From Oscillospiraceae bacterium (GTDB lineage Bacteria; Bacillota; Clostridia; Oscillospirales; CAG-272), in the NCBI GenBank assembly GCA_015064685.1, contig SVRT01000012.1, forward strand, positions 24,409 through 88,408: a stretch of 64,000 bases of DNA. Direction: 5' to 3'. Below are positions 53,486-61,372 of this stretch, one piece after another. The notes beneath the pieces are model-generated. The model did no database searches. It was given only the letters and a program-made list of their open reading frames with translations, and was not told the DNA's origin. Numbering within the stretch: position 1 is the first letter of the stretch; every line of letters starts with the position of its first letter. Made by a program: the position numbers and the translations under genes.

Positions 53486-54262
53486 ATGAAATATACAGTC
53501 CGCTGGGTTGCAAGCTGCGTATATAAACCCAATATGTCCATCGTGCCTCACTCACACGATTTTTATCAGTACCTGTACGTAAAAAAAGGTAGCGGAGAGC
53601 TGCAGACAAATGAGAAAAGACTTCCCCTCGAGATCGGAAAAATATACGTTCTCCCCCCTTTTATACAACATTCTATAGAGTCATTTGACGAAGGAATGAC
53701 GACCTACGAGCTGAAATTTCACGCAAATCGCGAGAACGACACCGCCCTGTCAGAGACCCCCGTGACAATCGACCTATCCGGCACGCACGCAGAGTCGGTA
53801 TTCAAAGGAATGTTCAACGAGACGGCAAATATGCACCCTATGTACAAGGAAATGCTCTCTTTAAAGCTCGAGGAATTACATCTCTGTATGACAAGAGCGG
53901 CGGAGCTTGATGAATCAAAGAAAAAAACCTCATCCTACTCGCAGACCTTCTCCGATGTGATCTACTATATGGAGCGAAACTATGCAAGCGAGATGTCACT
54001 GAAAACGCTCGCGGATATCGCACACATGGAAAAGATCTATTTTCTCAAAAAATTCAAAGCCGAGGTCGGCACCACACCTGTAAATTACCTGCGAAGACTG
54101 CGAATAAACCAATCAAAAAACCTCCTAATAAACTCCGACTTCAACGTCACGCAAATAGCCGAAGCCGTAGGGTTTCAAAGCATACACCATTTTTCAAACG
54201 TGTTCAAAAAACTCGTCGGAATGACCCCCACGGAATATAAAGAGCAAAGCAGTAACGTTTAG
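53486..54262 (+). CDS. AraC-family transcriptional regulator
   Basis: 258 residues. N-terminal cupin (IVPHSHDFYQYLYVKKGSGE, about 20-90), then two HTH motifs (MSLKTLADIAHMEKIYFLKKFKAEVGTTPVNYLRRLRI; FNVTQIAEAVGFQSIHHFSNVFKKLVGMTPTEYKE). It probably activates the divergent catabolic operon in response to its sugar substrate. A terminator follows. Confidence 0.92.
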   Translation: MKYTVRWVASCVYKPNMSIVPHSHDFYQYLYVKKGSGELQTNEKRLPLEIGKIYVLPPFIQHSIESFDEGMTTYELKFHANRENDTALSETPVTIDLSGTHAESVFKGMFNETANMHPMYKEMLSLKLEELHLCMTRAAELDESKKKTSSYSQTFSDVIYYMERNYASEMSLKTLADIAHMEKIYFLKKFKAEVGTTPVNYLRRLRINQSKNLLINSDFNVTQIAEAVGFQSIHHFSNVFKKLVGMTPTEYKEQSSNV

Positions 54263-54276
54263 CATTTCAAAAGTAT

Positions 54277-54303
54277 AAGCCCCGCACCTGCGGGGCTTTC
54301 TTC
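54277..54303 (+). terminator. Terminator after the 53486 AraC gene
   Basis: AAGCCCCGC (54277-54285) pairs with GCGGGGCTT (54290-54298), then TCTTCC. Confidence 0.82.
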
Positions 54304-54306
54304 CTT

Positions 54307-54540
54307 TTCAAATTTTGATTTATCGGTGAAGTAGAAATAGTGATATTCCGCAAAAGCGGAGTGATATTGTCGCTTATGCGACAGTGATATTAAAGCCTGC
54401 GGCTTTAGTGATATTCTATTCGCCAAAAAGCTCGCGTAGCGAATATCACTCGTCGTAAGACGAATATCACTGCGAAGCAATATCACTCGCCTTTGGCGAA
54501 TAGAACTGCGCACCTTCGGTGCGCTAAACCGCAATTTATC
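54307..54540. repeat. Interspersed mini-hairpin element, family A, copy 3 (inverted)
   Basis: About 233 bases, the reverse complement of copies 1 and 2 with only single-base differences. The left-type end CAAATTTTGATTTATCGG follows the AraC terminator. The right-type end (AACCGCAATTTATC) abuts the TGA stop of the ATPase gene. Confidence 0.9.
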
Positions 54541-55417
54541 AGAACTCTCCCATATGCTCCTTGAAAAAATCGTAATAGATTCTGACGTTTTCAAGCTCGG
54601 TCCATTTTTTCTCGGTCACCGGCACAGAATCAAGATCATAAACCTTTGCCCTGCTCATTGAAAGCAGGAAGGGCGAGTGTGTTGAAATAATAAACTGACA
54701 GTTATAAAACCGCGCAGATTCTTCAATGAACTTAGCCAATTCAAGCTGCAATTTAGCAGACAAGCTGTTCTCGGGCTCGTCGAGAAGGTAGAGCGCGTTA
54801 TCCTTTATCTGTTGTGTAAAATAAACGTACGCGCTCTCACCGTTCGACTTTCCGTCAAGCTCTTTTGGGAGGCGGCGAGAGGTGTACTCTGATTTCGTAC
54901 GTCTTTTCGTCTCGTTTCTGCGCCTGAATTCCTCAATATCGTCAAGCGAGCGCAGGAGATATTCCTTTTCTCTTGATCTGTCGTATTCCTCAAAAAGCGC
55001 ATCGCGACGGCGGTCTATGCCCTCGTTTATCGCGCGAATATCAATAAGAAAATCAAAAACGTCGTCACTCGTAATTATCCTGCTCCCCTGCGGCGCAGAT
55101 GAGCCAAAGGCAAGGTGATATTTGCAAAATCTCAAATATTCCTCAGTAAAGGGCGTCTTGTTAAAGGGCGCAGAACGATCAAGCGAAAGCTTCTCCGCGA
55201 TAATATTCAGCAAGGTCGATTTACCCGAGCCGTTACCGCCATATATCACGGTTATAGGCTCAAGGCTCAACCTCTCAAGCCCCTTTTGCGGAAATATCTT
55301 GAACGGATACACGTTCGTATGCGAATAACATTGCATCTCAAGCTTGTGCGGAAAGGACGTAAGATACGCGCCCTCTACGCTGTCGCTCGGCAAGCAAAAA
55401 TCCTTCAAAAACAGCAC
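54539..55417 (-). CDS. AAA/ABC-type ATP-binding protein
   Basis: 292 residues. Walker A VIYGGNGSGKSTLLNII, signature-like region SNGESAYVYFTQQIKD, Walker B ALYLLDEPENSLS and H-loop FIISTHSPFLLSM. No membrane domain. It resembles stand-alone ATPases of the AAA_23/SMC-like group, some of which work in DNA repair or phage defence; no partner nuclease is adjacent, so the role is open. RBS AAGGAGGTGGGG before the start. Confidence 0.85.
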   Translation of the reverse strand: MLFLKDFCLPSDSVEGAYLTSFPHKLEMQCYSHTNVYPFKIFPQKGLERLSLEPITVIYGGNGSGKSTLLNIIAEKLSLDRSAPFNKTPFTEEYLRFCKYHLAFGSSAPQGSRIITSDDVFDFLIDIRAINEGIDRRRDALFEEYDRSREKEYLLRSLDDIEEFRRRNETKRRTKSEYTSRRLPKELDGKSNGESAYVYFTQQIKDNALYLLDEPENSLSAKLQLELAKFIEESARFYNCQFIISTHSPFLLSMSRAKVYDLDSVPVTEKKWTELENVRIYYDFFKEHMGEF

Positions 55418-55496
55418 GTCCCCACCTCCTTAATTATTTCTCAATTCAAGTATATCATAAATAGTCCTAACAGTCAATATTTCAGAGTGCATTGAG

Positions 55497-55753
55497 ATAA
55501 ATTGCGGTTTTACGAATAGCCTTCTCCAGCGGAGAAGGGGGACCACCGAAGGTGGTGGATGAGGAGGTCGCCATCAAGGTGTTCGACACGGGAATTTTGT
55601 GGATTTTGTCTTGTAGCATAAAGATTCTTTTGCAACGAAACAATGTCTTTAAAAGACGTGAAGTCCTTGATAGAATGCCCTCCTCATCCACCGCTAACGC
55701 GGTCCCCCTTCCCCGCTGGGGAAGGCTTAACACACCGACAAATCAAAATTTGA
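55497..55753. repeat. Interspersed palindromic element, family B, copy 3
   Basis: About 257 bases with right-type end ATAAATTGCGGTTTT and left-type end CCGACAAATCAAAATTTGA. It has the same CTTCTCC-AGC-GGAGAAG and CTTCCCC-GCT-GGGGAAG end hairpins; its GAGGAGGTCGCC pairs less well because the second arm has changed to GAATGCCCTCCTC. It is the one copy whose right-type end does not face a gene 3' end: it lies about 80 bases upstream of the ATPase start. Confidence 0.87.
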
Positions 55754-55765
55754 AATACTCACAAA

Positions 55766-55800
55766 AAACAAAAACAGGCCGCTATGCGACCTGTTTTTCA
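55766..55800 (-). terminator. Terminator after purC
   Basis: AAAAACAGG pairs with CCTGTTTTT across an 11-base loop, with a long T-rich tail on the minus strand. Confidence 0.82.
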
Positions 55801-55807
55801 TTTTAAA

Positions 55808-56506
55808 TTATCTGTTGTTGATTATCTTCGTAAGCTCAACGGGATCAACGATCGTGTCGCCCTTGTAAACTCTCATATTGCCCGAAGCTATCTCGTCAAT
55901 AAGGATAACCTCACCGTTGTTGTATCCGAACTCAAACTTGATATCCCAAAGGTCAAGACCAAGAGTTTTGAGGTCGTCCGCAACGATCTTTGTGATAGCA
56001 AGAGTCTGCGCCTTGAGGCTCTCGAACATCTCGGGAGTCATGATTCCGAGCGCGACAAGTCCCTCACCCGTGACGAGCGGATCGCCCTTTTCGTCATTCT
56101 TGAAGGTACATTCAACATAACCGCCCTCAAGTCTTGTGCCGTTCTTAATATATTCACCGTAGCGGCGAATGAAGCTACCGGTAGCAACGAGACGGCAGAT
56201 AACCTCGAGTCCGTTACCTCCCTGCGCCTTACCGAAGCACTCTGCGGGAAGAACCTCCATGGTGGCATTTTCAATGTCTGCGGAAACGTAGTGGGTCTTG
56301 ATGCCTGCCTTCTTGCAAAGCTCAAAATAATATACCGATGACTGAAGATTAGCCTTGCCTATTCCGTCGATTGTAAGACCTACGGCATTCTCACCGGGAT
56401 CGAAAACTCCGTCCTTGCCTGTGCAATCGTCCTTGAACTTGAGAAGCACGTTGCCGTTTTCAAGAGCGTATACGTCTTTTGTTTTTCCTTTGTAAATCAG
56501 CTTCAT
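55808..56506 (-). CDS. purC: Phosphoribosylaminoimidazole-succinocarboxamide synthase
   Basis: 232 residues, matching the short bacterial SAICAR synthases. [26 protein letters not shown] at the N-terminus, [37 protein letters not shown], and [29 protein letters not shown] with the Mg/ATP acids. It joins CAIR and aspartate in purine synthesis. Start ATG 56504-56506 with GGAGG; the TTG in front of it overlaps that site. No other pur gene is present. Confidence 0.96.
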   Translation of the reverse strand: MKLIYKGKTKDVYALENGNVLLKFKDDCTGKDGVFDPGENAVGLTIDGIGKANLQSSVYYFELCKKAGIKTHYVSADIENATMEVLPAECFGKAQGGNGLEVICRLVATGSFIRRYGEYIKNGTRLEGGYVECTFKNDEKGDPLVTGEGLVALGIMTPEMFESLKAQTLAITKIVADDLKTLGLDLWDIKFEFGYNNGEVILIDEIASGNMRVYKGDTIVDPVELTKIINNR

Positions 56507-56587
56507 ATTTTTCAACCCTCCGCGCTCAGCGCATATTAAAATATTACTCTATAATTATACCCCATTCCCTGACCCATGTCAAGAAAA

Positions 56588-56630
56588 AACTTGACGGAAA
56601 TGCAAACAAAATCTATCTTTCCGTCAAGTT
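56588..56630 (-). terminator. Terminator after the ZIP transporter gene
   Basis: AACTTGACGGAAA (56588-56600) pairs with TTTCCGTCAAGTT (56618-56630), followed by TTTTTTC on the minus strand. Confidence 0.85.
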
Positions 56631-56654
56631 TTGTTATAGTTATTTTTACTAAAG

Positions 56655-57407
56655 TCACATTACCGCGTCAAGCAGCAGCATTACGCAAAAGCCGCAAAGG
56701 AAGGCATAGGTGACTCTCGCCTCATCGCCTGAGGCATGAGTCTCGGGGATCATTTCCTCACTTATTACGTATAGCATCGTACCGCCCGCAAAGGCGAGCG
56801 CAAACGGCAAAATTGCCGACGCAAAGCTCACCGCAAAGAAACCCACGACCGTTCCAACTACCTCGGAAAATCCCGTTATAAGCGCAAACAGGAAGGTCTT
56901 TTTCGGACTTATCCCCGCCGCGAGCATCGGTGCGATTATCACCATTCCCTCGGGAATATTGTGCAAAGCTATCCCTGCGGCAATAAGGATCGCGTTCTCC
57001 ATATCCCCCGAGCCGAATCCCACTCCCGCCGCGATGCCCTCGGGCAGATTGTGTATCCCTATCGCAATGACGAAAAGCAGAACACCGTGAGCTTTCTTAT
57101 GCTCCGCGCCTGCACCGTTCCCCCTTATTGCTATCTTCTGTATGTGCGGCACGAGTCTGTCTGAGAGATTGATGCAAACACCGCCTATAAGTATGCCAAG
57201 CACCGCGATGATCACCCCGAACCTCCCTCCGTACTCGATGGACGGCAAAATCAGCCCCAAAACTGCCGCCGAGAGCATAATCCCCGCGGCAAATGAAACG
57301 ATCAGATTTGAAAATTTATGTGAAATATCTTTAAATAAAAACCCGACCAGCGCACCTATAACCGTTGCTCCCCCAACGCCCAGCGCGGTCAAAAAAACCA
57401 CCGACAT
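56655..57407 (-). CDS. ZIP-family metal transporter
   Basis: 250 residues with eight hydrophobic segments. The metal-binding helix pair reads VIAIGIHNLPEGIAAGVGFG and AAGIALHNIPEGMVI, the HNxPEG motifs of ZupT/ZIP proteins that import zinc, iron or manganese. A later segment has ITGFSEVVGTVVGF. A hairpin terminator lies just upstream of its ribosome binding site. Confidence 0.93.
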   Translation of the reverse strand: MSVVFLTALGVGGATVIGALVGFLFKDISHKFSNLIVSFAAGIMLSAAVLGLILPSIEYGGRFGVIIAVLGILIGGVCINLSDRLVPHIQKIAIRGNGAGAEHKKAHGVLLFVIAIGIHNLPEGIAAGVGFGSGDMENAILIAAGIALHNIPEGMVIIAPMLAAGISPKKTFLFALITGFSEVVGTVVGFFAVSFASAILPFALAFAGGTMLYVISEEMIPETHASGDEARVTYAFLCGFCVMLLLDAVM

Positions 57408-57421
57408 AATTTTTTCTCCTT

Positions 57422-57451
57422 AAAAAATAGGAGACTTTCGAGGGAGTCTCC
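57422..57451 (-). terminator. Terminator between the DUF6809-like and ZIP genes
   Basis: GGAGACT (57430-57436) pairs with AGTCTCC (57445-57451), followed by TATTTTTT on the minus strand, then the AAGGAG site of the ZIP gene. It could end the upstream transcript or set ZIP expression. Confidence 0.75.
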
Positions 57452-57495
57452 CTTAATAAACATTCTATGCCGATGGGTGTTTTTTGTCGAAAAAT

Positions 57496-57759
57496 TTATT
57501 TCAAGCTCTCCATAGTCAGCCTCATTCCGATAGAAAAGCCTTCCTCAAAAGAGTTTTCACAAGCTTCCATCCATATCTTGTCGATACTGTCAAAAAAGTC
57601 AAAAAACAAACGCTTTCCCTTTTCGTCAAGCTGTCCTAAAAAATCCTCTCGGTGTTCATCGAGAAAACGCTTCAGCTCCTTTTCAATAAGCATTTTTTGT
57701 GCAAAGTCATTGTATGGGTGGATACGTCCGCGCCAGAGATCGTTTATTGTTTCCTTCAT
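57496..57759 (-). CDS. DUF6809-like small protein, 87 residues
   Basis: Starts MKETINDLWRGRIHPYNDFA and continues KELKRFLDEHREDFLGQLDEKGKRLFFDFFDSIDKIWM, ending SFEEGFSIGMRLTMESLK. This is the pattern of small helical Clostridia proteins now grouped as DUF6809. Function unknown. ATG 57757-57759 has GGAGG seven bases before. A long frame upstream runs through the structured leader and is not real. It is expressed behind that leader and its terminator. Confidence 0.75.
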   Translation of the reverse strand: MKETINDLWRGRIHPYNDFAQKMLIEKELKRFLDEHREDFLGQLDEKGKRLFFDFFDSIDKIWMEACENSFEEGFSIGMRLTMESLK

Positions 57760-57776
57760 TTGTGATCCTCCAAAAT

Positions 57777-57983
57777 AAAAAGGTGCGCAACCGAAGTTGC
57801 GCACCGAAAAACACAAGCTCCGATTGCTGCGAAACAAAACTATGCAAATCAGGCTTTTGACCATAATCACGTAGTGGATACCTGTGTTTTTACCACTTTC
57901 CATACGTGATTATTTGTCTAAAAAAGGATACAGTAACCCCTTGTGTCAAAAAATCCTGTTTACATATTAAGTTTTGTTTCGCA
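57777..57983 (-). ncRNA. Candidate structured leader RNA ending in a terminator
   Basis: On the minus strand a consensus promoter places the start point about 57982. The 5' end (TGCGAAACAAAACT, rc of 57970-57983) pairs perfectly with AGTTTTGTTTCGCA (rc of 57828-57841). The pairing extends inward through TATGTAAACAGG with CCTGATTTGCATA. Inside is a nested hairpin: ATAATCACGTA (57863-57873) with TACGTGATTAT (57903-57913), closed further by GTGG/CCAC. Then GGTGCGCAAC-CGAA-GTTGCGCACC (57782-57805) and a T run form an intrinsic terminator 16 bases before the gene's ribosome binding site. No known riboswitch class was recognised. It may be a regulatory leader or a free small RNA. Confidence 0.65.
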
Positions 57984-57988
57984 AGTTG

Positions 57989-58017
57989 ATTATATCACAT
58001 ATTTTTAATTTTGTAAA
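57989..58017 (-). promoter_or_regulatory. Promoter of the structured leader RNA
   Basis: Minus strand: TTTACA (58012-58017), 17 bases, TATAAT (57989-57994). Confidence 0.75.
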
Positions 58018-58036
58018 GAGTATTTCATTTTTCTTT

Positions 58037-58289
58037 CAAATTTTGATTTATCGGTGAGACGAACAATCCCTCAGTCACGCGCAAGGCGTGACAGCTCCCT
58101 TTACACAAGGGAGCTTTGTTGGTGGATGTTCGTACGCTTTATAGATGTGAAACCCTTTTAAATTTAAAGAAAACTTCACTATATCCACGTTCTCCACCTT
58201 TCAGGTAAAGCTCCCTTGTGTAAAGGGAGCTGGCGCGCCTCCGTGCGCGTCTGAGGGATTGTTCGCCTCCCCGACAAACCGCAATTTAT
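58037..58289. repeat. Interspersed palindromic element, family D, copy 2
   Basis: About 253 bases, inverted relative to D1 and almost identical. Left-type end CAAATTTTGATTTATCGG, right-type end CCGACAAACCGCAATTTAT. It contains two AGCTCCCTT-TACAC-AAGGGAGCT hairpins, and the outer arms CGAACAATCCCTCAG/CTGAGGGATTGTTCG. The right-type end faces the argF terminator. Confidence 0.88.
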
Positions 58290-58345
58290 CCACCATGCCA
58301 TCAAGGCTTTTGGAGGGTGTGAGTGAATGATTTGCGAAGCAAATC

Positions 58346-58401
58346 AGAGAGAGAGGGAACCCTTTTCGCCTTTGGGAAAAGGTTCCCTCTCTCTCCTATC
58401 T
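58346..58401 (-). terminator. Terminator after argF
   Basis: AGAGAGAGGGAACC-CTTTTC pairs with GAAAAGG-TTCCCTCTCTCT, a stem of about 20 base pairs lying just after the argF stop. Confidence 0.75.
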
Positions 58402-58410
58402 CTTCACATA

Positions 58411-59313
58411 CTATTTCATACACTTGACCATAACAGCCTTCTGCGCGTGGAGACGGTTCTCTGCTTCGTCGAAGATCTGGTCTGCGTGTGCCTCGAAAAC
58501 CTTCGCGGTGATCTCCTCCTCGCGGTGCGCGGGGAGACAGTGAAGCACCATTGCATCGGGGCGAGCGACTGCCATTACCGAGTCGTTTATCTGATAGCTC
58601 TTGAATATCTTCTTTCTCTCCTCGGCTTCGCTCTCCTGACCCATCGATGCCCAAACGTCAGTGTAAAGCGCGTCGGCATCCTTTGCCGCCTCAAGCACGT
58701 CACTCGTCCAGGTAAAGTCACCGTTCTCTGCCGCCCATGCCATAATGTCGGCATCGGGCTTATAGCCCTCGGGAGTAGCGACCGAAACGCTCATTCCGAC
58801 CTTGATACCGCCGACGATAAGCGAGTTCGCCATATTGTTTCCGTCACCGATATAGCAGAGCTTGAGTCCCTTGAGCATACCCTTATGCTCGCGGATAGTC
58901 ATAAGGTCGGCAAGCACCTGGCAGGGATGACAGTAGTCGGTAAGACCGTTGATGATCGGGATGTTTCCCATCTTTGCAAGTCCCTCGACCTCCTCCTGCG
59001 CATAGGTGCGGATCATAATTCCGTCAAGGTATCTTGAAAGAACTCGCGCTGTGTCCTCAACAGGCTCTCCGCGACCTATCTGGAGGTCACGCGACGAGAG
59101 GAAGAGCGCCATTCCGCCAAGATCGTGCATTCCAACCTCGAAGGATACGCGCGTACGGGTCGAGGACTTCTCAAAGATCATTCCGAGAGTCTTGCCCTTT
59201 AAGTGGTGATGCTCAATGCCGTTCTTCTTGTCAAATTTGAGCTGATCGGCAAGATTGAGCGTCTCTATTATCTCTTTTTCGGACCAATCCGAAAGCTTAA
59301 GTAAATGCTTCAT
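58411..59313 (-). CDS. argF: Ornithine carbamoyltransferase
   Basis: 300 residues. Carbamoyl-phosphate site SSTRTR (FEKSSTRTRVSFE) and HPCQVLADL. Ornithine-binding NDSVMAVARPDAMVLHCLPAHR (HCLPAHR) near residue 260. It makes citrulline from ornithine in the cytoplasm. Last gene of the arginine run; the start is adjacent to the argD stop. Confidence 0.96.
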   Translation of the reverse strand: MKHLLKLSDWSEKEIIETLNLADQLKFDKKNGIEHHHLKGKTLGMIFEKSSTRTRVSFEVGMHDLGGMALFLSSRDLQIGRGEPVEDTARVLSRYLDGIMIRTYAQEEVEGLAKMGNIPIINGLTDYCHPCQVLADLMTIREHKGMLKGLKLCYIGDGNNMANSLIVGGIKVGMSVSVATPEGYKPDADIMAWAAENGDFTWTSDVLEAAKDADALYTDVWASMGQESEAEERKKIFKSYQINDSVMAVARPDAMVLHCLPAHREEEITAKVFEAHADQIFDEAENRLHAQKAVMVKCMK

Positions 59314-60495
59314 TTATTCTGTCTCCTTTTGCTCCGTGGCGCATACTTCTTTGAGTATTTCTATCGCCTTTTTGAGCAATTCCTTTTCTATATTGAGCGC
59401 GGGGAGAAGTCTTACCTTGTTCTTCGCCTTGATGACGAGAACTCCTCTCTCGCGGCACTCCGATATGACAGTCGACACGTCTCTTTCGGTCTCGATGCCT
59501 ATCATAAGCCCCATTCCGCTTACGCTCTTTATTCCCTTCGCGCCGCAAAGCGACGAAAAGATATATTCGCTCTTTTCCTTTACGGAAGCGAGCATTTTTT
59601 CGTCAATTCGTGAGATCACGCTGATCGCGCCCGCGCAGGATACGGGATTGCCACCGAAGGTCGAGCCGTGCATTCCCGCACCGAGAACGCTCTCGACTCT
59701 CTCTCCAAGCACCGTCGCGCCGATTGGCAATCCGCCGCCGAGTCCCTTTGCCGTCGAGAAAATGTCGGGCTTGATGTCATAATTCATATACGCATAAAGC
59801 TCTCCTGTACGACCGTTACCCGTCTGCACCTCGTCACAGATGACAAGGAGGTCGTTCTCCTTCGCCAAAGCCTCGATGCCCTTGACAAACTCGTATTCGA
59901 GCGGCTTCACTCCGCCCTCACCCTGAACGCACTCAAACATTATCGCGCAGCACTTATTTTCCTTTATGCAGGACTTAACGCTCTCAATATCGTTCGCGGT
60001 CGCGTAGACGAAGCCCTGTGGCATTGGAAGAAAGTCCTTGTGAAAGACCTCCTGCCCCGTTGCGGCGAGAGTCGCAAGCGTTCTGCCGTGGAAGCTATCG
60101 GTAAGGGTGATTACCGTCGTATGCCCGTCACCCTTGTTTATCTCGCCCCATTTTCTTGCGGTCTTGATAGCGCACTCGTTTGCCTCCGCTCCCGAATTCG
60201 AGAAAAAGACCTTCTTCATTCCCGTTCTCTCGCAGAGCATCTCGGCAAGGCGCGCGCAGGGCTCGCAGTAATAGAGGTTTGAGGTGTGCTGGAGGGTCGA
60301 AAGCTGATCCGTTACCGCCTCGATCCACTCGTCGTCAGCAAAACCAAAGCTGTTTACCGCGATGCCCGTGCCGAGGTCGATATACTCTTTGCCCTCGTCG
60401 TCGTAAACTATGCTTCCTTTTCCCTTAACGAGCGTCAGAGGAAAGCGCGCGTAGGTATTTGCAACGTATTTTTGGTCAAGCTCTTTTATATTCAT
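59314..60495 (-). CDS. argD: Acetylornithine aminotransferase
   Basis: 393 residues, class III PLP aminotransferase. FFSNSGAEANECAIKTARKWG binds the cofactor phosphate, LVICDEVQTGNGRTGELYAY holds the PLP aspartate, and the PLP lysine is in FSTAKGLGGGLPIGA. GSTFGGNPVSCAGA and the C-terminal KNKVRLLPALNI are also typical. It transaminates N-acetylglutamate semialdehyde. ATGA overlap with argB. Confidence 0.95.
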   Translation of the reverse strand: MNIKELDQKYVANTYARFPLTLVKGKGSIVYDDEGKEYIDLGTGIAVNSFGFADDEWIEAVTDQLSTLQHTSNLYYCEPCARLAEMLCERTGMKKVFFSNSGAEANECAIKTARKWGEINKGDGHTTVITLTDSFHGRTLATLAATGQEVFHKDFLPMPQGFVYATANDIESVKSCIKENKCCAIMFECVQGEGGVKPLEYEFVKGIEALAKENDLLVICDEVQTGNGRTGELYAYMNYDIKPDIFSTAKGLGGGLPIGATVLGERVESVLGAGMHGSTFGGNPVSCAGAISVISRIDEKMLASVKEKSEYIFSSLCGAKGIKSVSGMGLMIGIETERDVSTVISECRERGVLVIKAKNKVRLLPALNIEKELLKKAIEILKEVCATEQKETE

Positions 60496-61358
60496 ATCTT
60501 GTCACCGCTTATAAACATCGTGCCGATGCCCGCATCGGTAAGAGTTTCAATGAGAATTGCGTGCGGAATACGTCCGTCGATTATAAACACTCTCTTGACT
60601 CCGCGTCTTATTGCCTCGATACAGCAGTTGACCTTCGGGATCATACCGCCGCTGATAACGCCCTCGCGCATAAGCTGAGGCGCATCGCTCGCGTAGACCG
60701 TCGAGATCAGCGTTGAGGGATCGTTCTTGTCGCGCAGTATTCCGTCGATATCTGTCATCGAAATGAGACTCTCCGCTCCGAGCGAGCCCGCGATACGAGC
60801 CGCCGCGGTGTCGGCGTTGATATTGTATACGTTTCCGTCGTTATCGTATCCGACGGTAGAAATAACGGGAATATATCCCTTATCAAGGCAATCGAGGATA
60901 GGCGTTACGTCGATATTCTTGATCTCACCGACGTAGCCGTGTACGTCGTCAAGCTTCTCCGCCTCTATCATATGTCCGTCGATGCCCGAAAGTCCCATAG
61001 CCTTCGCGCCCTTGATCTGGAGAAGATTGACAAGATTCTTGTTTATCTTGCCTGCAAGCACCATCTGCACTACTTCGACTGTCTCTTTATCCGTCACGCG
61101 GAGACCGTCGATAAACTCGCTCTTTTTGCCGAGAGCCGCAAGTGTCTCTGTGATCTCGGGACCGCCTCCGTGGACAAGCACGACCTTAACGCCGACCAGC
61201 GACAGCAATACGAGATCGCCCATCACCGCCTCCTTGAGGTCGTCGTTTATCATAGCGTTTCCGCCGTATTTTACAACGAGTATCTTGTTGTTGTATTTCT
61301 GTATGTAAGGGAGTGCCTCGATAAGCACGTCCGCTCTCTGTGCGTGTGAAAGATCCAT
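60492..61358 (-). CDS. argB: Acetylglutamate kinase
   Basis: 288 residues of the amino-acid kinase fold: LVVKYGGNAM at the N-terminus, VHGGGPEI with GLRVTD, ADTAAARIAGSLGAESLISMTDIDGI for ATP, and GGMIPKVNCCIEAI near the C-terminus. Phosphorylates N-acetylglutamate, usually the arginine-feedback step. It lies 14 bases after argJ. Confidence 0.96.
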   Translation of the reverse strand: MDLSHAQRADVLIEALPYIQKYNNKILVVKYGGNAMINDDLKEAVMGDLVLLSLVGVKVVLVHGGGPEITETLAALGKKSEFIDGLRVTDKETVEVVQMVLAGKINKNLVNLLQIKGAKAMGLSGIDGHMIEAEKLDDVHGYVGEIKNIDVTPILDCLDKGYIPVISTVGYDNDGNVYNINADTAAARIAGSLGAESLISMTDIDGILRDKNDPSTLISTVYASDAPQLMREGVISGGMIPKVNCCIEAIRRGVKRVFIIDGRIPHAILIETLTDAGIGTMFISGDKI

Positions 61359-61372
61359 TTCAGTCTCCTTAT

